Assembly (NCBI GenBank): GCA_030737835.1
Contig: CM060848.1
Span: forward strand, 4,946,361 to 5,010,360
DNA from: Acorus gramineus
Lineage: Eukaryota; Streptophyta; Magnoliopsida; Acorales; Acoraceae
Length of the DNA: 64,000 nt
Reading direction: 5' to 3'
The position numbers and the translations under genes are program-made. Under the pieces are notes generated by a model. The model ran no database searches. It had not been told where the DNA came from and saw only the letters and a list, made by a program, of their open reading frames with translations. Below, one piece after another: positions 48,130 through 58,230 of this stretch (within the stretch, counting starts at the first letter, position 1; each line of letters starts with the position of its first letter).

Positions 48130-48635
48130 ACACCTGGCATCCATGAGCTCTCAAGTGTCCTTAACACCGGAACGGTGCTGCCATCGCACCTCGACCAACT
48201 GGACGGTCTTGGTGCAGAGCCTCCTCACGCGGCGGTCCATGATCTCAATCGACTGCTCCACGAATGACTGTCCGGCTCAGAGACGAGCGGCTCGAACGGG
48301 ATGACGTGAGCAGGATCGTGGACACAGCCTTTCCCAACTGCGAACCCACCCCTCCAAGACGGAAGGGTAAGAATTGGCGCTGAGGTGAGCCTCCGAGTAA
48401 ACTCCAGGAAGCTCTCCTCGCAAGACGGGGACCACTCGAACCGGATATCCTTCCGAGTAAGGCGGTTAAGAGGAACAGCTATCTTCGAGAGACCCTCGTC
48501 AAGCTTCCTGCAATAACCCGCCAAACTCGGGAAGCTCCGAATCCTAGCAGGGTTCGACGGTCGACGCCAATAAGACGCGACGAGCGTCTTGCCCGGGTCC
48601 ACAGATATTCCTTTACCAGAAATCACCCAGCCCAA
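48130..48635 (-). pseudogene. Pol remnant in internal region 2
   Basis: The - strand reads [32 protein letters not shown] and TLPSWRGGFAVGKGCV, joined to [13 protein letters not shown]. So the GCV/HDPAHV joint of 28095-28720 is present, plus a further loss of the residues after FAV. The integrase tail then runs out of frame. Confidence 0.87.
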
Positions 48636-49914
48636 AAGGCCTTAACCACCAACCAAACTCACACCTAATCTTTCATCCATCACCAGCTGATGCTTCCAGG
48701 GTATCCCTTGACTGGGAAAAGAACCTTGGGAGGGCAGCATGAGGTCCCAATATAGGATACCCCGACAACCAAACAAGGAACACGAAGTACCCTAGCTCGG
48801 GTCTCAACGCTGACCTCACGCGGCCCCTTAAACCAGAAAAGGAACACTAGAAGAAGACATCATTCTTAAAGAACATTACCAACCTCACCGGATCATCTAC
48901 ATCTAGATAATCACCCACCGACATCCTTCCACATCCATCTCAAGACCGAACCCATCCTCCGTGGGAATGGTCGAACAGCAATTTGGGTCACGAGGTGACG
49001 TGTCCTTGTCTCATCCACACCCTCACTCCTATCAGGAGACATATTGGGACTTTGGGAGAGACTAGACTGTTCTACACCCCTGGTCCACCGGTAGCCTCTC
49101 CTCCACACCGTAGGCCGCCTGGTCCACTCCCACAATTCAGCACAATCCTTCTACCAAATCAGGAGGTGCCTACTGAGGGGAGCCCTCTGTCAGGAAGGCC
49201 TCTCTAACGCTGAGGAGTCCCTACTAGGGTCCAACGAAGGGGAGAACAATTCCATACTCGCGACATCATCCATTACAGGACCGAACCCAACATCATCGGG
49301 AATGGTCGAATAAACCATTTGGTCACGAGCGACCCGCCTTCGCCTCATCCACACCCTCACTCCCGAAAGGAGACATTTTGGGACTTTGGGAGAGACTTAG
49401 ACTGCTCTCTACCCCTGGTCCACCGGTAGCCTCTCCCCGCTCCGTAGCTCGCCTGGTCCTCTGACCGGGAGCCTGTCTAACGCCGGGGCTGTACTACACG
49501 GATCCGACGAAGGGGAGAGCGATTCCACGCTCGCGACACCATTCCATAATCCATTTCCGGATTAGCCCCTACCTGACATACTCCCACGATCAGTACCCCT
49601 CCGACTGCATCGGCGGTACCTACGGATGAGAGCCTCCTGCCAGGACGGCTACAACCCGGCTTCCTTAACCCAAACAACCATTCTTGATTCTCACTCATCC
49701 ATTAATCCATTCCCGGATTAGCCCCTACCTGACATACTCCCACGATCAGTACCCCTCCGACTGCATCGGCGGTACCTACGGATGAGAGCCTCCTGTCAGG
49801 ACGGCTACAACCCGGACTCTTTAACTCAAACAACCACATTCATTACCCACTCAACAAGATAACACACACATGCTTAACAGCAACCAACACACATACATAT
49901 TCATTCACAGAGAG

Positions 49915-51231
49915 CTAGGGAACCAGGACATTACCTCGAACAATGACGCCCGAAACCCGCGCCTCCTCGGCCGAAAGCGCTGCAACCCCGCCTTGAACAA
50001 ACTGCGGCAGAGGAGCAAGAGCACGCCCCGCCGGCTGCCGCTGCTGAGGTAGCACACGGGGTCGGCCAGCATCAGGGCAATTGGATCTGATATGCCCGAT
50101 GCGCTGACAATGGAAGCAACGCCGCCTCTCCGGCCGCCAGGACTGGATGGGCAATGCTGCAATGGGTGCTGGATCCCACTCTGGCACCACATCTGCTGGA
50201 GGAGAGGCAGCCGCTGACTGATCGAAACGGGGCCTCCTCCTCTTGCGCTGCCCCTGGTCCCGACTCCCGGAAGGACCCTGATCTGCAGAAAAGGTCGGAA
50301 CCCCACCGATGATCCCGAGGTCTCGCTCGACTGTCTTCGCTCGAGACACCAAGTCCGAGAACCTCGAGAAAGCCTGGGAGGAGACATGCACCCGAATGGC
50401 GCTGCAGAGACCAAGTTCGAAACGGCGGCACCGCGCCTCTTCGTCCATCACCAAAGCTGGAGCGAATCGGGATAGCCTCGTGAAGCGCGTGGAGTAGTCG
50501 GCGACAGACATAGAGCCCTGCGTCAACCGCACAAACTCCTGCACCACGATCTGCTGCGCCGAGAACGGGAAGTACTCCTCCAGGAAATACCTCTGGAATC
50601 CTGCCCAAGAAAGCTGCTCCACTCCCTCTGGAATGTCCACCACTCGGGTAGCCCACCAGTCGGCAGTGCTACCCTTCAGCATGAAGGTGGCCAGAGAGAC
50701 TCGCTGGCGATCGGTGCAAAGCATGGTCGAGAAGATCACCTCCACCTCCATCAACCATCGCTCTGGGGCAAGGGGATCCGCCAACTGGCCATAGAACTCG
50801 GGAGGATGGAGCTTCAGAAAGGCTGCGAGGCTACTCTGCTGCACCCGCGCTACAGCCTCTAGCCTCACCTCCCTCGCCAGGGGATCATGAACCCTCGCCG
50901 CTGGAATCACCACGGGGACTGGGGGTACTTCAGGTACCACAGACGGATCTGCTGCCAAGGGGACCTGTGGAAATGCATCACGGGCCGCCCTCAGCTCCCG
51001 GATCTCCCGCGCTTGCTCTACCAACGCTCTGGTCTGCGCCTCCAGTGCCCTGATCCGAGTCTCCACCGAATCCGCTGTCCAAGCGAACGCACGTTCCCGT
51101 GCGGGAGGCTCCTGCGCCGATCCTGGCCTCACGGCCGTGGACTCTCCAGTAGCATCCTCGCCTCTAGCAGGTCCGGAAACCTCCAAAGGTCGAGAGGGAC
51201 CATGTCCGCGCCGTCCTCCACGAGGAGACAT
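49915..51231 (-). CDS. gag: gag polyprotein of internal region 2, open frame
   Basis: The only uninterrupted gag, about 438 residues from the MSPRGG methionine (an in-frame upstream ATG at 51276 would add 15). The order is a basic and acidic N-terminus, a helical region with RALEAQTRALVEQAREIREL, the retrotransposon gag/capsid-like domain (FLKLHPPEFYGQ, WLMEVEVIFSTM, ADWWATRVVDIPEGVEQL, YFLEEYFPFSAQQIVV, MSVADYSTRFTRLSRFAP), an Arg/Lys-rich stretch and a CX2CX4HX4C zinc knuckle (CFHCQRIGHIRSNC) near the C-terminus. It would assemble particles and package RNA. The C-terminus ends before any protease, so it is a gag-only element. No expression evidence is available and the LTR TATA sequence is degraded. 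Confidence 0.9.
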   Translation of the reverse strand: MSPRGGRRGHGPSRPLEVSGPARGEDATGESTAVRPGSAQEPPARERAFAWTADSVETRIRALEAQTRALVEQAREIRELRAARDAFPQVPLAADPSVVPEVPPVPVVIPAARVHDPLAREVRLEAVARVQQSSLAAFLKLHPPEFYGQLADPLAPERWLMEVEVIFSTMLCTDRQRVSLATFMLKGSTADWWATRVVDIPEGVEQLSWAGFQRYFLEEYFPFSAQQIVVQEFVRLTQGSMSVADYSTRFTRLSRFAPALVMDEEARCRRFELGLCSAIRVHVSSQAFSRFSDLVSRAKTVERDLGIIGGVPTFSADQGPSGSRDQGQRKRRRPRFDQSAAASPPADVVPEWDPAPIAALPIQSWRPERRRCFHCQRIGHIRSNCPDAGRPRVLPQQRQPAGRALAPLPQFVQGGVAALSAEEARVSGVIVRGNVLVP

Positions 51232-51328
51232 ATCAGCAATCCTAAGAAAACCAGACACTAGGATCAGAATACTCATCTCGAAATCCTAGGACTCACTTCT
51301 ACGAAAAAGACCATTGGCTCTGACAGGA

Positions 51329-51344
51329 CCAGGCTCTGATACCA
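51329..51344 (-). promoter_or_regulatory. Primer binding site, unit 2
   Basis: TGGTATCAGAGCCTGG on the - strand, 6 bases inside LTR C. Confidence 0.9.
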
Positions 51345-51350
51345 CCAATT

Positions 51351-54300
51351 TGTCACGCCCCGGGCGTCCCCGGTACGCGGCAAGTGTATATATAATATCA
51401 GAATCTACACAGGAGGTCAATAATATAACATACACAACAACCAGGAAGACACACTGACAACAAAAGCAGGGCTGACATGATATATACACCAAATGCGGAT
51501 AACTAAAGACTGAATCTGTAATCAAAACACTACAGACTCCATACATAATCACATGTCCTGTGAGAGCCAATATACATACAAAGACATCCAAATACAACAC
51601 AAACGCGTGCCCAAGCACGGAAAATACATACTGGTACAAGGGATGCTGATAGCCTCTGCAACTCGCGGGACGTGGCGCTACTCCGCTACTGATGAAATCC
51701 CTCGGGGAGCTCCTCCTGCAGATCCGACTCAGATGACACTGGAGAAAAATATATGCGAGGGGTGAGCCACACGCTCAGTGAATAGCACAACCCATGCATC
51801 ACAGACAATATTTACCACAATTCCATTATTTATCCAGTCTCTAAGACATAACAACATGATCCAGTGATTCGTACTTCGCCGAACCACCACACCCTCACCC
51901 TCACCCATCAATGGGTGACATAGGTTATTGGGACTGATAATAATCCATTCACATCCAGTAGGTCGCTCATCGCCAACCCACTACACCCTCACCCTCACCC
52001 TACCACGGGTGACATAGGATTTTGGGACTGATTATACCAAAACAGCGGGTCGCTTCCGCCAACCCGCCACACCCTCACCCTCACCCTTCAATGGGTGACA
52101 TAGGATATTGGGACTAACTGCACCAAAAATCAACGGGTCGCTTCCGCCAACCCGCCACACCCTCACCCTCACCCTTCAATGGGTGACATAGGATTTTGGG
52201 ACTTACAATCCAGTGGGTCGTCACAACGCCGGCCCACCATACCCTCACCCTCACCTTTCAACAGGTGACATAGGCTCTTGGGACTGACTAGGCTGTTGGT
52301 CACCCTTGGTCCACCGATAGTCTCTCCTCACTCCGCGGTTGTTTGGCCACTCCCATGTTCAGCACAGTCCTTCATCAAACCAGGAGGCGCCTACTAGTGG
52401 GAGCCCCTGCACGGGACAACCTGTCTAACGCCGAGGTAGTCTCTAAAGGATCCAACGCAGGGCAACAGAACAGCCTAACCATCGCATATGATCCACTCGG
52501 ATCCGCAGACAACACATCATAACAACTCTAACGTTCTGAATTCCTCAGAACCCACCAGGGCGCATAACTACGATGCGGGGAACATGCATAAGGTTATAAC
52601 AGGGTGAAATATTGTTGGGGGAAAGCAACTCGGGAGGGCAGCGTGAGTTCCCGTTATAGGACACCCCGACAACCAAACAAGGAACACGGTGTACCCTAAC
52701 CCGGGTCTCACCGCTGTCCTCGCAAGGCCCCTCCCCTAAAATATTCACTATAACATGCAATTCAACAAATACTAGCATTTAATTTAATAAATAAACTAGT
52801 AGGGCACATGCATCGGTCGGGCTTCCTAACAAGGAACCAGGGGACATGCTGCATGGCTCATATACATATCCTAAGGGTGCAAGTCCCTAACATGCACAGT
52901 CTAGGGAAGCATGCATTCTACAATTAAATCATGCTCGCATGATATACATATCATTGCAGGTTAATATTTATCCATGACGCCCCAGGAGAGGTCGGTATAC
53001 GCCCAAATGCGTATGACCCCTCTCTACTGGGTTGAATTGTCCCACTCACCAGGAATCGGGTCGACGCGCGACCGTCCGTCGAGATCTGCAAGACAGGTAT
53101 TCACTGGTTAGAATAAATCCATAATGACCCCAAAATACATAACATACACCAATAAACACCCAAAATCCCAAATCATCCAACACCTCCCCAACAACCACCC
53201 GCGGCCTCGGCAACCACCCGCACGGCCCCCGGCAACCACCCGCACGGCCGGCCACCGCCCGGACGCGCCGCCGCGGGCCCCGCACGCCTCGCGCCGGTCC
53301 GCGAGCACCCCGCGCGCCCCCGCACGCAGTGCCCCGCCTCGCGCGCACCCCGCGCGCACCTCCGCCACCTTGCCGCACCTCGCGCGCACCTCGCACGCAC
53401 CTCGCACACCTCGCGCGCACCTCGCACGCACCTCGCACGCCTTACCGCACCTCGCGCGCACCTCGCACGCACCTCGCCGCACCTCGCCGCGCTTCGCGCG
53501 CACCTCCACGGCCTCACCGCGCCCTCCGCGCACCACCACGGACTCGCCGCGCCCTCCGCGCGCGCACCACATTGCGCCCGCGCACGCCGCCTCGCGCCCG
53601 TGCCTCCTCCGCGCGCGCCCCGGCACCTCAGCCACCACCTCGCGCACGCCCTCCGCTGCCTCCACGCGCACCAGTCCGCCCAGCACCGCGCGCGCTCCAC
53701 CCAGCCCTCGGCCAGCACCTCCGCGCGCGCCCAGACCAGCGCCCAGACCAGCCTCTGCCCGCCCAGCACTGGCCCCTGCTCGCCCAGACCGACCAGCACC
53801 CTGCACCAGGCCCGCGCGCGCCTGCCCGCGCGCACCGACCTGGCGCCGCCTGGCTGCTGCTGCTGCTGCTGCTTGGCCCGGACGACCTGCCGCAGCCCGA
53901 GCGCCACCACCACCCCTCCCTTGACCACCGACCACCTTCCAACCACCTCCGACCACCCTCCGACGACCCCCACAGCCGCCGACCACCCCCAAACACCAAA
54001 CCCACCTCCCTAGCATACATTCATGCAAGAAAAGAGGGAAGGGAAGCTTACCGAGGGGAGGAGGGGAAGTCCGGACGCTCTCCGCGCGCCGAAACCTTTC
54101 CCCAAGGGTTTCCTCCGACCGGATCTCGCTCGGCCTCCGAAACAGCCCCGATCCGAGCAGAAAGAGAGGAGGTCGGAGTGGCTATACTTGTCGGAAAAGG
54201 GATTTGAAAACACCGGAGTGTAGATCGGGACCCGATCTACACTTCTCGTGTTTTAAGTTTTCGATTTTGAGGGGTGGAGGGGGCTCAAACGGAAGAAAAA

Positions 54301-54638
54301 CGGAGGAGGGGAGAGAGAGAGGCTAGTCGGGAAGATGATGAATAGTGCTGGGCGTATTTTCGATTTCTTTTAAGTAGAGCGCGACTTAAAAACCCGGATA
54401 CGCCCCGGAACTGGGAAATTTTGCAAACGATGCCGGAATTCAACGAAATTTTCGTGAGAGGTCAGGAATGGCGCCAGGACACCAAATATGCAGTTAGATT
54501 TTCAATCGGAGTCCTCTAGCTCAGACAATAGCTAACAGTCTGAAAATACGCGGTTCCGATCGAAAAACCGGTAAAAACCGAAAACTGCCAGAACGCTCTA
54601 ACGGTTACCAACAGGTTAAAAGTGACACATATATAACA
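51351..54638 (-). mobile_element. LTR C, outer 5' LTR of the array (3288 bp)
   Basis: Same termini as A and B. Compared with them its CG-rich tract (about 53200-53900) has an extra GCACGCCTTACCGCACC-type segment near 53436 and lacks about 46 bp around 53820. Palindrome at 54218-54242. Followed at once by TTATC. Confidence 0.95.
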
Positions 54639-54643
54639 TTATC
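54639..54643. repeat. Target site duplication TTATC, right, of the LTR array
   Basis: Matches 38146-38150. One pair encloses all three LTRs. Confidence 0.92.
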
Positions 54644-55035
54644 AAAGTCCATTACATAATCAAATGCACAATATCAATGTCCATTACAGAATCAATGTTT
54701 ACAACTATGTCACAAATGTATTCTTCTGATACTTACATAAAAACAGATATACATGCACCACATGCCCATTTTCAATTACAGTTTCTATGCACTAACTTAC
54801 AGGTGTGACCATGCAAAGTTCACATAAATCGATAATCCTAAAGATGATTATGCATACCCATTGGAATTTTAAGCAAAGAGGTGTATTAGTCGGGCATCAA
54901 AGCGAATGTGTAGCTGAACCATCTTCTTCATATCACGATCATCGATCAATGTCACATTCTTTATCACAGCCGGGAATGGAGTACTTCATTGTCATTTTAG
55001 ATGGATCCAAGTTCCATCTTCAACACACTACCTAA
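54644..55035 (-). pseudogene. N-terminal part of the Mutator-like transposase, broken
   Basis: The - strand reads TWIHLK, MKYSIPGC and, in a neighbouring frame, KNVTLIDDRDMKKMVQLHI followed by DARLIHLFA. This is the PB1-like N-terminal module common in plant MuDR transposases. It continues toward the array and would join the DNA-binding domain at 38150 if the 16.5-kb insertion were absent. Several stops and frame changes show it was already decaying. Confidence 0.7.
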
Positions 55036-55984
55036 CAAAACTTTGAAACCCAGTATCTTCTCCAACATCTGCAATATATGAATCCTCTCTGTATTTACAA
55101 TGGGTAGGTAATGAAGACATCGGGTGAGTTTCGGCGATGGGTTTCGATGTGTATAACAGCGACTGGGTTCTTCGCCAGGTGGAAGAGAAGTCGATGGAGG
55201 AGGAGAGAAGGGTCAATGCGGTCATAGTCGGGTGGTCGGATGAAGGAGATCGGTGAGGGTTTCAAAAACAGAGGGACAAAGTTGATTTTGTGAGGCTAGT
55301 AGGGATTGTGAAAAAGAAGGATATTGGTGGAACAAATAAATGATGTGACAGATAAGATGATAGAATAAAAAAAAAAAATAAGTGTGTACAATAAAAAATA
55401 AATAAAAAAAATTTAAAAGGTGTGAGCACAGAAAAAACTAAAATTGAGTTACAGGGTACTTGAACCATTGACGAAAAAAACAAAAACAAAAATTATGATA
55501 AGGGATAATTCACTCTGGGAACAAAAAAATTTTGTTTTTATTTGGAAGTTTGAAACACGTTTCCTGTCTAATCACGTGTCAGAGATATCCTTCCAAGAAT
55601 GAAGGTTGAACTTTAACCGTAAAAAAATAAATGAAAAGAAAAAAAAAAAAAAAGTAAAGGATAGTTGAACGACCCATCAAGTGATAGAATAGATTAGTTT
55701 TTTATGCGATATAAATGAGTATAACTGACTATGCTCCATACAGCTCGACACGATACCTACCCCCCATGTCCCCATTGATGCCTTGTCTATTCCCAACAAG
55801 TATTTTCTTTAACCAACTACCGTACTTTAGCCACCATCAGTCATTTAGATTTATGCTAATCCCACCCATCTATAAATATATCTTTACATAATACAATCCA
55901 CCCAATCACATTTTTTTTTACAGGCGCGTCTATCTTCATCAATCATTTCTTTTAACTCATTAATAATAATAAAATAAATGTTTT
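55036..55984. other. MULE flank and AT-rich intergenic DNA
   Basis: 55040-55260 (GC-balanced, antisense frame starting MTALTLLSSSIDF) is probably the 5' region of the MULE. Terminal inverted repeats could not be identified. The remainder is AT-rich with A-runs. Confidence 0.5.
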
Positions 55985-56735
55985 TTTTTGTTCCCACCGA
56001 TCCGGTCAGTTCGATCAAACTTGATCGTCACTTTAAGTTTTGGACGATCAGATTTGATCATCATTTCATATTTTGAGTAACCTAACTTGGTCGTCATTTC
56101 AGGTTTTAGACGACCGAACTTGATTTATGATAAAGTTTATAATTTTTTCTTGGAAACCTAATCCCATGACGTGTATCCTCCTTGAATTTTTCATACCACT
56201 CTAAGTCTAAGTTGTAATGTATGGGGAATCAATCATTATTCTTAAATGTAGAACACAGGAATAGTCTTTTTACATAAGTGAGAGACACATTTTTCAAAGT
56301 CAAATATAAAATGTATTTGGATCAACTGGTAGTTTTTTTTTTTCAAACAAAATGATATATATTTGTCACTTAATCACGAATTTAAACGAAACTTAAAAAT
56401 GATATATATTTGTCTAATAAGATATTTTTCTATAAAAAATTGAATTAATTGAAAGTATACCTACTCACATCTTTTTCAGTCCCTTAGCTGCTGTTTGGAT
56501 AAAGGAATAAACGTAGAATATGATGGATAAACCCAAAAGTTTACAAAAATAAGTAAATATAGCTATGTCAAAAACATATAATATCTTGACTCCGTTCGAC
56601 TCGGTTGTCCAAAACCTAAAATGACAACCAAGTTCAGTCGCCCAAAACCTGAAATGACGACCGAGTTCGATCGTTCAAAATATGAAATGGCGACCAAGTT
56701 CGATCGACCTGGATTGGTGGGAACAGCCAAACACT
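55985..56735. mobile_element. Inverted-repeat element with repeat-built arms
   Basis: The left arm (about 55990-56125) starts GTTCCCACCGATCCGGTCAG and the right arm (about 56580-56725) ends in GGTGGGAAC as its inverted match. Each arm holds three to four copies of a motif of about 39 bp, GTTCGATCA.ACTTG.TCGTCATTTCA.TTTTGGACGA, in opposite orientation on the two sides. The centre is AT-rich. No coding capacity; the target duplication was not resolved. Confidence 0.78.
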
Positions 56736-57117
56736 GTTTTTTTTTATGGTAGGTTAAGGGAAACAATTGGTGGGGATAGACACGCCCTTCTCTTACACAC
56801 TCTCTCCTCACCCTTTTTTTCCCTCTTCACTGTGCGGGCAAGGCGGACGAGGCTAGCTTGGGGCGGTGCGGTTCCTTCATAGAGTTGTAGTCCAAGTGGG
56901 CGGAGGTGGAGGCGACAGAGGAGTAGTTGAAGCAATGGGTCTAGAAGAGTTCTCTCATTGTGTTGACAGCGATGGTGCAACTAAGGGATTGTTGCGCTCG
57001 GCCTCCAGGATTCAACAATCACACTCTTTGATTGCTGTGCACTTAGAAAATCAAAGGAACACAAGCTCACAGTACTGACTCCATAATTTTGTATGTGGAA
57101 TAAACTAGGGAATATGT
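56736..57117. other. Intergenic DNA with a segment echoed upstream of the SCPL gene
   Basis: TTAAGGGAAACAATTGGTGG followed by GGATAGACACGCCC (56755-56790) resembles CTAAGGGATTGTTTTGGTGG followed by GGGGATAGACACGCCC at 58078-58113. Short open frames on both strands (for example 56866-57078) match nothing I recognise. Confidence 0.5.
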
Positions 57118-57151
57118 GTGTGTGTGTGTGTGTGTGTTTTTTTTTTTTTTT
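57118..57151. repeat. (TG)n and poly-T microsatellite
   Basis: About ten TG units followed by a T run. Confidence 0.9.
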
Positions 57152-57180
57152 TCTGTCCCCTCCTCAAGGAATGCATACCC

Positions 57181-57189
57181 TTTATATAG
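57181..57189 (-). promoter_or_regulatory. TATA-like site on the - strand
   Basis: The - strand reads GGGCTCTATATAAAGGG. A promoter of a lost element or gene is possible, but no gene downstream (to the left) was recognised. Confidence 0.3.
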
Positions 57190-57214
57190 AGCCCCAAAAC
57201 TCTTCAAATACATG

Positions 57215-57365
57215 AACCAACATTAATTAAATTCATACACCCACATTCATTGGATAGTTAATCCAATTATTGTAATTTATGCACCCATATTTAATGGAAA
57301 GTTAATTGAGGAGAATACATGCACCAATATTCATTGGAAAGTTAATAGATGAGAATTCGAAAGGA
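57215..57365. repeat. Imperfect tandem repeat, about 55-65 bp units
   Basis: Three units carry CA.CCA.ATT.A.TGGA.AGTTAAT (near 57240, 57285 and 57330). Confidence 0.65.
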
Positions 57366-58230
57366 CATACATGATGCGCACAATGTAGTGATAGAATAAT
57401 AACTTTTACATTGAGTATTAATAATTACAATTTTGGAATCACAAAACCTAACAAAGATCATCGGCGGGGAGCCGATGGAGATCTCCATGTAGTACTCGTG
57501 GATTCCGTCAATGTTGTCGTCATCTGTGCTTTGGTCAAAGGACCGCTGCCTCGATATATTGTGCCTGTGGTGCGCGGCGGTGAGGTGGACGAGCTCGGTC
57601 TAGGTGAGGTTGCGGGCGGTGTGGAGGCCGCACATTGGCGGTTTGGCTTTGTAGAGGGGGCAAGTCGAGTTGGCGGTGACGATGGTGCAAATGATAAGCA
57701 TCTACTCTGCCGCTGATAGGAAGAAGAGAAGTATCTGTGATGGTGAAGGTGTCATTGTTGAATTGATGGAGAGCAAATGGAATGAGGAGTTAACAAAGGG
57801 ATAAGCACAATGTTTATTTTTGTTTTGGCTAGGATTGGTCGCCCGTTTGTATGTTCGGGTCTACCAGGTCCAGTATAAATCGAATCAGATCTAAATTAGA
57901 TTAGATATATTACACGTGTAATCGAATTAGATCGGATCCGGATTGACAAGCCTAGTCGCGGTCAACCGCGGAGGAAATGGGCTAGACAGAGAAAAGAAAC
58001 AGGTTCGGGTGTTTTGCTCTCACTGTCTTGGTGGGATAGGCAAACTATGTTTTGACTTTTTTTTGGTCTGGGGTGGGCTAAGGGATTGTTTTGGTGGGGG
58101 GATAGACACGCCCAATATCAATAACTTCTCATTGGGATTGGGAAACTTGAACCTTCCCGTTACTTTATCTTGTCTTCTACTTTTTATCCTGTCTCTTCCA
58201 TCACCAGGGAGAGAGTCTGTGAAGAAGAAG
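57366..58230 (+). promoter_or_regulatory. Upstream region of the SCPL gene
   Basis: A perfect palindrome TTACACGTGTAA with a central G-box CACGTG lies at 57910-57921, about 310 bp before the start codon, and CAGTATAAATCG lies at about 57871. G-boxes bind bZIP and bHLH factors in plants, so this is a candidate control site and no more than that. The leader next to the ATG is pyrimidine-rich. 57411-57716 is an open frame of unknown meaning (Gly/Val-rich) that I do not call a gene. Confidence 0.4.

Larger units (their letters stand above)
48053..51350 (-). mobile_element. Internal region 2 of the array (3298 bp)
   Basis: Nearly identical copy of internal region 1, with the same filler, the same pol deletion and the same duplicated segment. 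It holds the one intact gag in the window. Primer site at 51329-51344, purine tract at 48053-48067. Confidence 0.93.
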
